Part shown: positions 1 through 10,400 of the stretch, one piece after another | How positions within the stretch are numbered: position 1 is the stretch's first letter | Layout: the number at the start of each line of letters is the position of its first letter | From: Symbiodinium natans | Taxonomy: Eukaryota; Sar; Dinophyceae; Suessiales; Symbiodiniaceae | DNA length: 13,659 nucleotides | NCBI GenBank assembly: GCA_905221605.1 | Contig: CAJNDS010002198.1 | Coordinates: 213,001 to 226,659 of the forward strand | Direction of reading: 5' to 3' | The notes under the pieces: model-generated | What the model was told of the DNA's origin: nothing | The model's input: only the letters and a program-made list of their open reading frames with translations | Databases searched by the model: none | Position numbers and translations under genes: made by a program

Positions 1-264
1 TGCGTTCCGCAACATTGGGAATGATGCTTCGATGGCCTCTTGTGAAAACTGAAGTTGCGGGGGTAGACTCTAAACGCAGCGAGGCATGCGGAGACGGCTG
101 ACATGTGGAGCTGCTGCGCTCAATCACTCGCGGGCTTCTTCCACACTGCACCGACCCTGCAAAGTCTTCAGCAATGAACAGCTCAAGATCTGCGACCTCT
201 ACACTCATCACTCCAATGAACATTTTGAAACAGGTAAGGGGTAGAAAAGGGGATCCCAGTTCCG
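1..264. other. Unassigned island open on both strands
   Basis: The minus strand is open from an ATG at 223-221 to the window edge. The plus strand is open from about 74 to 237, reading ...KVFSNEQLKICDLYTHH and ending at AAACAG|GTAAGG, a textbook donor. Neither product is recognised. The only neighbouring array is CCCTAAA on the right, which does not match the exon-flank pattern on either strand. Confidence 0.3.
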
Positions 265-329
265 CAAACCCTAAACCCTAAACCCTGAACCCTAAACCCG
301 AAACCCTGAACCCTGAACCCTGAACCCTA
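265..329. repeat. CCCTAAA-type array with GAACCCT variants
   Basis: About nine heptamers, several changed to CCCTGAA. It lies left of the possible exon at 363-395. Confidence 0.9.
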
Positions 330-362
330 GACTTGTCCTCGAGTCTCGCTTCCCTCAAGGGC

Positions 363-395
363 CTGCCCAAAATGTGCCAGGCTGAGTTCGACGGA
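363..395 (-). CDS. Possible exon: SVELSLAHFGQ, leucine-rich-repeat-like
   Basis: Between GCAGAGAG|TCCGTC and a GC donor GGGCAG|GCCCTT lie 33 nt reading SVELSLAHFGQ, an LRR-type strand and turn. The flanks are CCCTAAA on the left (265-329) and TTTAGGG on the right (415-483), as for the well-supported exons. The plus strand of the same island is also open (SLASLKGLPKMCQAEF), so strand is not certain. Confidence 0.33.
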
Positions 396-414
396 CTCTC
401 TGCTAACGTCCTGA

Positions 415-483
415 GGTTTAGGGTTTAGGGTTTGGGGTTTAGGGTTTGGGGTTTAGGGTTTGGGGTTAGGGTTTGGGGTTTAA
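415..483. repeat. TTTAGGG/TTTGGGG array
   Basis: About ten units alternating GGGTTTA with GGGTTTG. A chance plus-strand frame runs through it (432-701) and is not considered a gene. Confidence 0.9.
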
Positions 484-815
484 GGCATAGAGGTTGGGAT
501 TCCTTGGGTTTGGAGGCAACTCAGAATGGAGCAACATTCGCCTCCTCTTCCTGTGAAATTTGTAGTAAGGGCTGCCGCCTGCTTACGCACGGTATCACGT
601 TTTGCCAGGGACAATTCGCTCCAGAAGCTAGGCACTCCAGGGGGTATCGTGGCCCGTGGCACGGGTGGTTGAAGAGTCAGGGCCGAAAGGCTTTGCATTA
701 AGAAGTCCCACGCCTCATTTTTATGAGTGCTTCAAACAAGGTAACAGCCGCTTTGCATTTATACTCACCCTACTTGCAACTCGTTTGTCGCAATCTAGAG
801 CCTGCAAGTAGAACA
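484..815. other. Non-repetitive intron-like sequence
   Basis: It lies between a TTTAGGG block and a CCCTAAA patch, the arrangement seen inside introns of the minus-strand gene. Frames on both strands are open for 60-90 codons (for example QSLSALTLQ on the minus strand) but are not recognised. Confidence 0.4.
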
Positions 816-883
816 CGAAACCCTAAACCCCCCAGTTATGGCTATATACCCATGAACCAGGCCCCCTATGACTTGCAAGAGTC

Positions 884-916
884 CATTTCGGAAAGCCAGA
901 GTGCGTCCACCTCCAT
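884..916 (-). CDS. Possible exon island: MEVDALWLSEM
   Basis: Minus-strand sequence after TGCAAG|ATGGAG reads MEVDALWLSEM, weakly LRR-like. It sits between a short CCCTAAA patch (816-833) and TTTAGGG repeats (945-1048). Phase to its neighbours cannot be tested because exon 15's donor is unknown. Low support. Confidence 0.15.
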
Positions 917-984
917 CTTGCACCCCTTACACTAAGCGCCCGCTGTAGGGTTGAGGGACAATTGATATTGCGTAGAAAACCCCT

Positions 985-1220
985 GTAGGGTTTAGAGTTT
1001 AGGGTTACGGGTTTAGGGTTTAGGGTTTCGGGTTTAGGGTTTAGGTTCTGAAAGCCTACAACGCTGAACCCTACGTACACCTCTATCCTTCAAGAGGGGA
1101 ATCCCAAACCCTATACCCTAAACCTTATACCCAAAACCCAGAACCCTAATAGGGTTTAGGGCTTAGGGCTTAGGGTTTAGGGTTTAGGTTTTAGGGTTTA
1201 GAGTTTAGGGTTTGGGGTTT
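985..1220. repeat. TTTAGGG block, then adjoining CCCTAAA and TTTAGGG blocks
   Basis: TTTAGGG units run at 985-1048. After 1104, degenerate CCCTAAA units meet TTTAGGG units head-to-head at about 1149/1150 (AACCCTAATAGGGTTT) with no island between. Confidence 0.85.
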
Positions 1221-1260
1221 AAAACATTAAAAGCCTAAACACTAAAAACCTTCTCACTCC

Positions 1261-1431
1261 AACCCTAAACCCTAAAACCTAAATACTAAAACCCTAAAGC
1301 CCTAAAACCCTTGATACTAAAACCCTAAAACCCTAAATACTAAAACCCTAAAGCCCTAAAACCCTTTATACGAAAACCCCAAAACCGTAAACTCTAAAAC
1401 CCTGAAGCCCGAATCCCCTCAAACCTCAGAC
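1261..1431. repeat. CCCTAAA/CCCTAAAA array with about 54-bp higher-order unit
   Basis: A 32-bp sequence at 1281-1312 recurs exactly at 1335-1366, and the sequence between and after is similar, giving about two 54-bp units. Many units are octamers (CCCTAAAA). Confidence 0.85.
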
Positions 1432-1461
1432 AATTTCCGGTCAAGAGGCCGAAGATAGGGC

Positions 1462-1480
1462 TTGGCAGACGTTGAGTTTC
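1462..1480 (-). CDS. Possible exon 15: (R)KLNVCQ, leucine-rich-repeat-like
   Basis: The acceptor AACCTAAG|GAAACT (AG|G, phase 2) completes Arg from exon 13 and gives KLNVCQALSS before a stop at 1443-1441. The string looks like an LRR strand (L.KLNV), which would suit the C-terminal part of such proteins. Candidate donors are TCTTCG|GCC and AAC|GTCTGC; the right end given here is nominal. CCCTAAA repeats on the left (1261-1431) and TTTAGGG on the right (1490-1524) flank it. Confidence 0.4.
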
Positions 1481-4400
1481 CTTAGGTTGCTGGGTTTAGG
1501 GTTTCGGGTTTAGGGTTTAGGGTTCATTGAAACTATGAAGGGTTCAGGTCCTGGGAAAGTTTCGAAGAACGTTTCGAGGAAAGTTTCTTTCTTTCACTTT
1601 TGAATAATTTTCAAGTTACAGGGGCTTGAGGGTTTAGGGTTTAGGGTGGTTTAGGTTTAGGGTTTCAAGTATATTGAGCTCAAGGATTTCGGACGAAGGC
1701 CCTAACCCCTGTATGCTCTAAACCCCAAAATCCTGTTGCGGCGGGCGCTTTTTGGTGCTTGGGATGTATAAGTAGGACTTTGAGGGTTCGGGCTTTGAGG
1801 GTTTACGGCTCTGAGGGTTTAGGGCTTTGAGGGTTGAGGGTTTAGGGCTCTGAGGGTTGAGGGTTTGGGGCTCTGAGGGTTGAGGGCTCTGAGGGTTGAG
1901 GGTTTAGGGCTCTGAGAGTTGAGGGTTTCGGGCTCTGAGGGTTCGGGGCGCTGGGCTTTGTAAGGGAACCCTGAAACCCTAGCTTCCGGGAAGCCTGAGC
2001 CCCGAAGCCCCGCACTGGGTGCCCCCGACCTCTCCCCCTTGGTCAGCAGCCCCTTGTGCATGGCCTGGAGGGATGTAGGGTTTATAGGGTTTAGGGGTTT
2101 AGGGGTTGAGGGTTTATAGGGTTTAGGGTTTAGGGTTTATAGGGTTTAGGGTTTAGGGTTTAGGGTTTAGGGTTTAGGGTTTAGGGTTTAGGGTTTAGGG
2201 TTTAGGGTTTGGGGTTTGGGGTTTAGGGTTTAGGGTTTAGGGCCCCGCGCATGGCGATGCTTGGAGGATCGGGAGACTTAGTAGAAGCCGCACAGGGGAC
2301 CTAATTGGCCTAATTGCGGTTTAGGGTTTAGTGGGTTTCGTGTGGGCCGAGTGCGGGTTTAGTGTGGGCCGAGTGCGGGTTTAGTGGGTTTAGTGGGTTT
2401 AGGGGGTTTAGTGGGTTTAGTGGGTTTAGTGGGTTTAGTGGGTTTAGTGGGTTTAGGGTTCAAACTCCTGAAAAACTACCAAGTCAGTCACCGTACTCAG
2501 CTACATATATAAGCCTATGTAGCACTAAGCCCTACTTACAACTATATACATGAACCTCCCAGTACTTCGGGAGGTTTTTCCGGGCTTATTTCCAACCCTA
2601 CTTCCAACAACCCTTGATCCTGCAACTGGCCTGCCTCACACCTTCGCTGCCTCAAAACCCTAAACCCTTAACGCTGAACCCTGAACCTGAACCCGAAACC
2701 CTGAACCCTTACTTGACCCTAAACCCCTCAACCCTGAACCCTACTTAGACCCCACTGAGACCCTACTGAGACCCTCCTTAGACCCTACTTAGACTCTAAA
2801 CCCTGCCAGTACGGATGGTTTGAAAGTTGATTCGGGCCGGAAAAGACGGGGCCGAGATCCGACTCGGCATGCCCTCCCAACCCCAAGCTATTTGAGTTGC
2901 ACTCTTACGCCCGCGCCTTCGATTTCCCCCAGACCGCCCCAAACCCTACACCCCCCGTCGCCAAACCCTAAACCCGTAGCCCACTAAACCCTAAACCCTC
3001 AACCCCTAGCCCTATACCCTTAAACCCAAAACCCAAAACCCAAAACCCAAAACCCAAAACCCCAAGCACCCCAGAGCCTGCGGCCAGGTCAGGATCGCCA
3101 GCGTGGAGTGCAGCGTCTGGTTCGCGCGCTCCAGGTTCGTGACGAGACGCTCCTTCCCTGTTTAGGGTTTAGGGTTTGGGGTTTTGGGTTTAGAGTTTAG
3201 GGTTTAGGGTTTAGGGTGCAGGGTGCGCCAGAGGCTTGGGGACTGGAGCCTTTGGACGGGTGTATCTATATCCATAAGCAATAGGCCGTGTCACATCCTA
3301 AACCCTAAGTAACCCTTGACCCTTTCAACCCCAAACCCCGAACTCCTAAATTCTATAAACCCTACTGTACAAAACCAAAAACCCTAAACCCTTAACCCTA
3401 AACCCTAACCCGTTTCGTCAAAGGGCTTCAGCTCCAGCATCTCTCATTCATGTCTCCCCCGCGTCCCTCGGAAGGTACAGTCGCGTACCGCGTACCCTGC
3501 CCCGGTTCGGGTTTGAGGATTTAGGGTTTAGGGTTTAGGGTTTAGGGTTTAGGGTTAGGGTTAGGGTACAGCCAACAATAACTCCGGCTACCCTACTTCT
3601 CACCCAGGTTTATCTACGCCAACAGCTCCAAGAACCCAACCTCCTTGCCATAGCAATGGCAACCCTAAGACGCCAAAGCCCACAAACCAGTAACCTTGGA
3701 ACCCTACCTAACCCCTAAATACTAAACCCTAAACCCTAAACCCTAAACCCTTTAAACCCTAAACCCTAAACCCTAAACCCTAAACCCTGCACCCCCAAAA
3801 CCCTGAGGCCCCAATGGCATGAGGCCCCCAAGGCCTTCGCTGGAAATCATCTCCCTGCTCGCGGCAATGCTTCGCAGGATCGCGCGCTTGTCCTGCTTTG
3901 GGTTTGGTTAGGGTTTAGGGTTTAGGGTTTAGGATTTAGGGTTTAGGGTTTAGGGCTTAGGGCTTAGGGTTTAGGGTTAAGGGCTTAGGGCTTAGGGCTT
4001 AGGGCTTAGGGCTTAGGGCTTAGGGCTTAGGGCTTAGGGCTTAGGGCTTAGGGCTTAGGGCTTAGGGCTTAGGGCTTAGGGTTGGTTTTGGGTTTAGTCT
4101 CTGTGTTCAGGTTCCAGCAAGCTTAGGGGCAGAAAGGATCCTGTACTAACCCTCCCCAACCCTAACATCCAAGGGGGGGTTACGAGCCTAAGGAATTCAA
4201 AACAGTTTTTGTGCTTATGCACTCTTGCGCATATCATGCACATGTGGGGTCTTCTGTAGGTCCTGCTTCACCACCCTTAACCCCAAGAGCCCCAAGTCAT
4301 ATGGCGCGCAGCATGGGAGGGTGTTCGAATCTCAAGGCTCAGGATTTCTCAGCCCCAAACCCTAAACCCGCCTTTGTGAAGGTTTCACACCCCGACTCCT

Positions 4401-7400
4401 TCCCCCCCAGACCCCTACCAGACCTGCCCTTCCTGCCGCCTCGGTACCCTTGCCGAGGCGGCCGCGCGTTCGCGATAATTTACAGAATCACTGCTGCTTC
4501 TTCTGTCCTCCACGTGTGTTGCGTCGCCATCCTCCTCGGAACTGCTGCGGCTGAAGCTTTTATGACACCGGACTCACGGTGTTTAGGGTCGGGTTTAGGG
4601 TTTATCAGGGCTTAGGGCTTAGGGCTTAGGGCTTAGGGCTTAGGGCTTAGGGCTTAGGGCTTAGGGCGCAGGGCCGGGACTACTCTGACTATAGACTACA
4701 CCTAGACCTCAGTCAAGCCCCACACAAAAGGAAACAAAGGCAATGCGAGTAGGACCTAAATGTTATGGTTCCCTCGACCAGCGCTTGGTGGGTCATTAGG
4801 GTCGTACTCCCGAAACCTCAGTGCGCCCCAGCCTCTAGGCGTTTGGCGTTGAAGCAGAGCGCTCACTAACCAGCTCTGACCACATCATAAAGCCTCAATG
4901 CCCTACACCCCAGCACACCCTAAATCTCGGCCCCTAAAAAAAACCCCAAAAGTTTTCGGTGCAGCGTTTAGGGCTCAAAGCCCTAAACCCCCAAACCCGA
5001 AACCCCTAAGCCCTGAGGAGTTCAGAGTGAGGGAAAAAAGCTGCCGGAAGACGAGCACAACCTCGAGCCCCTTGTCCAGAAGCACCTTGGCAAGAGGCCG
5101 GCATTAGGGTTTAGGATTTAGGGTTTAGGGTTTAGGGTTTAGGGTTTAGGGTTTAGGGTTTAGGGTTTAGGGTTTAGGGTTTAGGGTTTAGGGTTTAGGG
5201 AGCTTCAGGTCTTCTCTTTTGTATTTGTTTTGCTTCGTTGGATGCCAGGATTTGGGGGGGGGGCTGGGGGTTTATCTGGACTAGCAGATCTGGGTTTGGA
5301 AGGTAGGCTGCAGAGGGATGAGAATGGCTGGAAATCAGATAAAATCTTCAGCCGCTTCCTGGCGTTAGGCCACGCTGCGAACCATCTTTGAACCTCCCCC
5401 CCCGCCCCCAGGGCCCCACCAAGCAGGGGGTGGGGGCAGGAGGGTCCGGCGACAAGTACCAGCACGTGGCAACCCCTGAAAAATAGGTTCCCACGCAACT
5501 GAACCCTAAACCCTAAAACCTAAACCCAAGAATAAAACGGCCTGATAATGGTGTAACGGTTTGACAAGGGAACCTGGTCACTACTGGGCATCACCGAATA
5601 CTTGGACCCTAAACCCTAAACCCCAAACCCTGACCTAACCCTAAACCCTAACCCAAAACCCAAAACCCTAAACCCTAAACCCCCAAACCCCGGAACCTAA
5701 TCCCCAAACCCTAAACCCTAGGCAAGGTGCCAGTGGGAAGTTCTGCTCGCGCACGGACTTCGCGACGGCAGACTCCCCCGGAATGAGGTTTTTGCCTTCG
5801 CTTAGGGTTTAGGGTTTAGGGTTTAGGGTTTAGGGTTTAGGGTTTAGGGTTTAGGGTTTAGGGTTTAGGGTTTAGGGTTTAGGGTTTAGGGTTTAGGGTT
5901 TAGGGTTTAGGGTTTAGGGTTTAGGGTTTAGGGTGAGGGTTTAGGGTTTAGGGTTTAGGGTTTAGGGTTTAGGGTTTAGGGTTTAGGGTTTAGGGTTTAG
6001 GGTTTAGGGTTTAGGGTTTAGGGTTTAGGGTTTAGGGTTTAGGGTTTAGGGTTTAGGGTTTAATTAGGGTTTAGGAGGCAGGACAGTTTTTGGTCAGGTG
6101 CTTCGAGCCCTAAACCCTAAACCCTAATCCCTAATCCCTAACCCTCAGCCGTAAACCCTACACCCTAAACCCCAGACAAAAAAACTGCAGGAGGATCCCC
6201 GTTCAGGAGACGAGGCCTCGGAAAACAAAAAAACACTTGGCGGACTTGGAGGTTCTTGGGTAGGTTTGGAGTTTGGGGCTTAGGGTTTAGGGCTTCGGGT
6301 GCTCGGGGATTTGGGGTTTGGGGTTTGGAGTTTGGGGACAAGCTGTGCTAGTTCTGAGGGCGGCGCCAAACAGAAACACTCTAGCAGCAAGAGATACGCC
6401 CGGAACAGGGCGATACTACAGCCGCTAGAATATAGCTGCAGCTTTAGATATCCTCCAAGCACAACTACTCCTGAACCTCGCAGTAGGTCGCAGGGGCTTG
6501 CGGTTAACACATCTCTCTTTTGATCTCGCCATAAACCCTAAACCCTAAACGTGAAACATGCATGTTGGGAAAAGAGCCCAGAACCTCGGGAGCGCGGATA
6601 TTTGGGAAGGGCCGAAACTCGATGAATGTGCGCTGCGGCACTCGGCGATCGCTCTGAAGCCCAGATCCACCAAACAACACACACAAACGCAGGCTTGGGG
6701 TCCAGGGTGTAGGGTTTGAGGCTTAGGGTTTAGGGTTTAGGGTTTAGAGTTTAGGGTTTAGGGTTTAGGGTTTAGGGTTTAGGGTTTAGGGTTTAGGGTT
6801 TAGGGTTTAGGGTTTAGAGTTTCTATCCCAGCACCCCATACTTTGTCCGTAAGTCCTCCAGAACTCACGGAGGCCGCCGAGGGGCTGAGAAGTCTGACCT
6901 GGTCGCTGCCTTTCAAAAAGACTACCCCTAAACCCTAAACCCTAAACCCTAAACCCTAAACCCTAAACCCTAAACCCTAAACCCTAAACCCCACACCCTA
7001 CTGGGGTCTTAGGGCTTCGCATGTAGGGTTTAGGGCTTAGGGCTTAGGGTTTCGGGTTTGGGGTTTCTGCTTTCTAGGCCTTTTTTCTTGCGCGCCTCGA
7101 GCTAAGACCCGAATGTCTCAGAATCTCACCACAAACCCCTTTAGCGTTCAGGGACAAGGATTGAGGGTTTAGGGATTAGGGCTAGGTTTAGGGTTTGACC
7201 TGTGTGTGGCTTTGCAAAGGGGGGGTGCTGTCACAGGCATTGGTTGCAAGGCGTATGGCCCCCAAATAGCTGTAGGTGTACATAAACGGTTTAGGGTTCA
7301 GGGTTTAGGGTGTAGAGTAGAGTTTAGGGTTTAGGGCTTAGGGTTCAAGGTTTAGGATTTGGGCTTTAGGGTCACTAAACCCTCCCAGGACGTTTTGTGG

Positions 7401-10400
7401 CATCGAGTTTCAAGACCTCCGAGGGAACCGAGTTCAGGCAACGAACACATCCGCACCCTAAACCCCTGAAGATGGACGCGCAGATCGCCTGGTACATGTG
7501 TTTCAGTGAGACTCGCACCTAGTCCCTGCTTGAAGGTTCGTGGGCAGAAAAGATGGGCTTGGAAGTACCTTAAGGAGTTTATTAGGGTTTTGGGCTTAGG
7601 GGTTTAGGGTTTAAGGTTAGGGTCAGGGTTTAGGGTTTAGGGTCACTGCTTCATGGGCTGCGAGTACGGCGACTTCCCCATGGCCTTTGCTGCTCGGCAA
7701 GTAGGTGACGATGTCCAGTCCCATAGTCGGGTTCTTGGGCAACAGCTTGGCGGCTCGAGTACTAGGGTCGTTACAAGAGTATGGGCCCACATGCCCCCTA
7801 TATGCCCCATACAGCCCAAGGGGCCATACTCAAAAGGTAAGGGAGCATGCAAGTACCCGAAGATCTCGGGCAGGAGTTTGGGCAATGAAAACAACTTCCA
7901 TCCCTTGCTCATCCCCCCTTCTCACGCTTGCTGGTGGTCTGTTTGCCCTTCATCAACAATGTAGGCACGGAACTAGCTGTCCTGTGAGTCAGGAAGAACC
8001 TGCCCATGTAAGTAAAATGGGTATGTTGGGTAGTTTATGAGATGCTAGTGGGACGATGAGGGGGAGTCTATGTTAGTTTGCGTTTCTCTATATCGTCTTC
8101 AAATTCTTCATATTTGCATTCATCTTATTAGGCTGGCATTGGCAATTGCGCATTCCTCCGCCCTAATAGACTTCCATCAGCCCAAAAACTTAAACCCCTA
8201 ACCTTAATCCCTGTTCCCCTAGGAAGAAAAAAGGATCCTTTTTGTTCATATATAAGAAAGCCCCTAACCCATAAAGTAAAAAGGATCGCTAACACTGATC
8301 GAGTAACCCCATAAACAACGCCTGAGGGGGGGGAAGCATTCAGGCAAGCCCTGCTCCTTATACCCCTGACCCTACAAAAAGGCACCTGGGGTTCTTAAAA
8401 AAGGGGTACCCTATTTGGGGGGTCCCTTTAAGGGACTCTACTCTATTTGGGCTACCCCTGCTTGGAGTTTACGAAACTTACGAAACCGGGGGACCCCTAA
8501 AATAGTCCCCAAATAGTAGGACTCCACTATGATAAGAACCCCAATAAGGTACAATAGTAGGACTCCACTATGATAAGAACCCCAATAAGGTACCCCCACT
8601 TCCCTAAACCCTAAACCCTAAACCCTAAACCCTAAACCCCCATTTCCGGAAATGCTCCATGATGGCTGTATAGAGCTCGAAGTCGCACCAAATCCTTCGG
8701 AATGGATGGAGCACGTGACCCCTATAGGGTAGGGTATAGGGTATAGGGTATAGGGTATAGGGTATAGGGTTTAGGGTTTAGGGTTTAGGGTTTAGGGTTT
8801 AGGGTTTAGGGTTTAGGGTTTAGGGTTTAGGGTTTAGGGTTTAGGGTTTAGGGTTTAGGGTTAGGGTTTAGGGTTTAGGGTTTAGGGTTTAGGGTTTAGG
8901 GTTCTGGAGCAATCGGGTACTTGGGACACCTGGCGAAGTCGAGCCCTGCAGGGTTCAGGCTGCACTCGCGACCCTGCAAGCAAAGCTGAGACTCCGAAAC
9001 CCATGATTTGCGGGGGCGGGGGGGCCTCTTGAAGCATAAAACCCTCCACCCCTATACCCTGCAAGACCCTAAGCTGCAACCCCTGCAAACTGTAAGCCTC
9101 AACCCTCAACAGCTTTTTTTTGGGTCGTGTCTGAAGGACCTTGAAGAAAAGCCTGCCGGGCTTGCTTTGCACGGAAGGCTACCTCTACTCAGATGGTTGA
9201 GGGTGTAGGCAACTCGAAGTTCTAGGGTTTTGCCTTAAGGGCCTCTAGGGGCAAAGGAGAGGTTTCAAGATTGCAGGGACAAGGGTTGTAGGGTTTTCTT
9301 CTCGTGGTTTTGGGGAAGCGTTACCCACAGCGGCCTTTTGTGCTGCAGCACTACTTTTGACGGAGGTGGGGAGGAGCGGCAGGAAGTTTACCCATGACTC
9401 CCCATCATCAGACCCTGACTCTGGGACATACCACCCGCACGCTCCTTGAGAAGGGTGTCGCATCCTGGATCAGGGCTCGGATCACAGTCATTTTGGGTTT
9501 TGGGATGTAGCCCTAAACCCTAAACCCTGAACCCTAAACCCGAAACTCTAAACCCTAAACCCTGTAATCTCCCTAAATTTTGATCCGACTGACGACTTCC
9601 TTGCACCCTAAACCCTGCATCCTCAACCCAAAAATCGCGCCACCCGCTTTGGGCGTCGGAGCTCCCGGCCCAAGACCCTACACGAACTCTTACGGTTTGG
9701 CGCTCATCCGGGTTTGCGATTTAGGGTTTAGGGCTTGGGGTTCAGGGTTTGGGCTTGGGGTTTAGGGTTGTGGGGTTTAGGGTTGATAGGGTTTAGGGCA
9801 TAGGATCCTAAATCCCCAACCCCTAAATATAACTACCCCCCCCCCCCCCCCCAAAAAAAAAAAACTCGAAATCACTCTGACTTGTCGGGCTCGAGGAGTC
9901 TATGGTTGGGATAGTACAAAAAACTTACACTTTTACTCCTTATTGAGTTTAAGTACTCTTAAAGCTGCAACATGCTACCCCACTATGACAAAGTTTAGGG
10001 GTGTTTCGGCTTGAGGGTTGTTTAGGATTTAGGGTTTAGGGTTAGTGCTTAGGCTGCAGGAAAGTGCTTAGGGTGTCAAGGGTGCTTCTGCGGTTGGGGT
10101 GTAAGGCTTATTCCCCTAAACCCGAAACCCTAAACCCTAAATCCTAAACCCTCAACCCTAAACCCTAAATCCTGAACCCTAAGCCCTAAATCCTAAACCC
10201 TGGACCCTTTTCAGAGCGCTTAAAATAGGGGATAGGATTAGGGGGAGCCTTGGGGACATAGACCCTCTGAATAAGGTCCCTGTTTACGAGAGCCAAAAGA
10301 GGGTTAAGAAGGGGTTCCCGTTTAAGGGTCACCCTTATCCTACCTAGGGCTTAGGACCATCCTAAACCCTGAACACTAAACCCTAAACCCTAAACCCTAA

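Noticed and set aside
1-237. Plus-strand exon ending AAACAG|GTAAGG
   Set aside because: The donor is excellent, but the peptide is not recognised, the minus strand is equally open, and the array flank does not fit; left unassigned.
480-698. Minus-strand frame beginning MQSLSALTLQ, LRR-like at first
   Set aside because: Ends in TTTAGGG repeats, lies in an intron-interior position, and lacks convincing splice sites.
432-701. Plus-strand frame beginning MGFRVWGLGFGV
   Set aside because: Translation of TTTAGGG/TTTGGGG repeats followed by unremarkable sequence.
1819-2061. Minus-strand frame with a repeating Pro/Ser/Leu peptide
   Set aside because: Its first part is exon 13, but the rest is a translation of the 23-bp minisatellite past a good GT donor.
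2362-2553. Plus-strand frame with Gly-Phe-Ser repeats
   Set aside because: Direct product of the 9-bp repeat period; no other coding sign.
4211-4615. 134-codon plus-strand frame
   Set aside because: Proline-rich chance frame running through a CCCTAAA patch and into TTTAGGG repeats; it is antisense to exon 9.
5205-5498. 97-codon minus-strand frame in intron 7
   Set aside because: Depends on G/C homopolymer runs and has no recognisable features.
5802-6075. A chromosome end or head-to-head chromosome fusion
   Set aside because: Arrays of both orientations recur every few hundred bases across the whole window with coding islands between, so no single terminus or fusion point is indicated.
6830-6925. 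Coding-looking minus-strand island (PLGGLREFWRTYGQS)
   Set aside because: Its flanks are TTTAGGG left and CCCTAAA right, the intron-interior order, and no phase-compatible junction was found.
7653-8040. Overlapping plus-strand frames of 103 and 111 codons
   Set aside because: They are antisense shadows of exon 6 extended into spacer; the two frames overlap each other.
8228-8243. 16-bp palindrome AAAAAGGATCCTTTTT as a regulatory site
   Set aside because: Perfect but low-complexity; nothing nearby suggests a function.
9836-9864. C17-A12 tract as a polyadenylation or retroposition scar
   Set aside because: No retroposed gene or target duplication is visible, and homopolymer length is error-prone.
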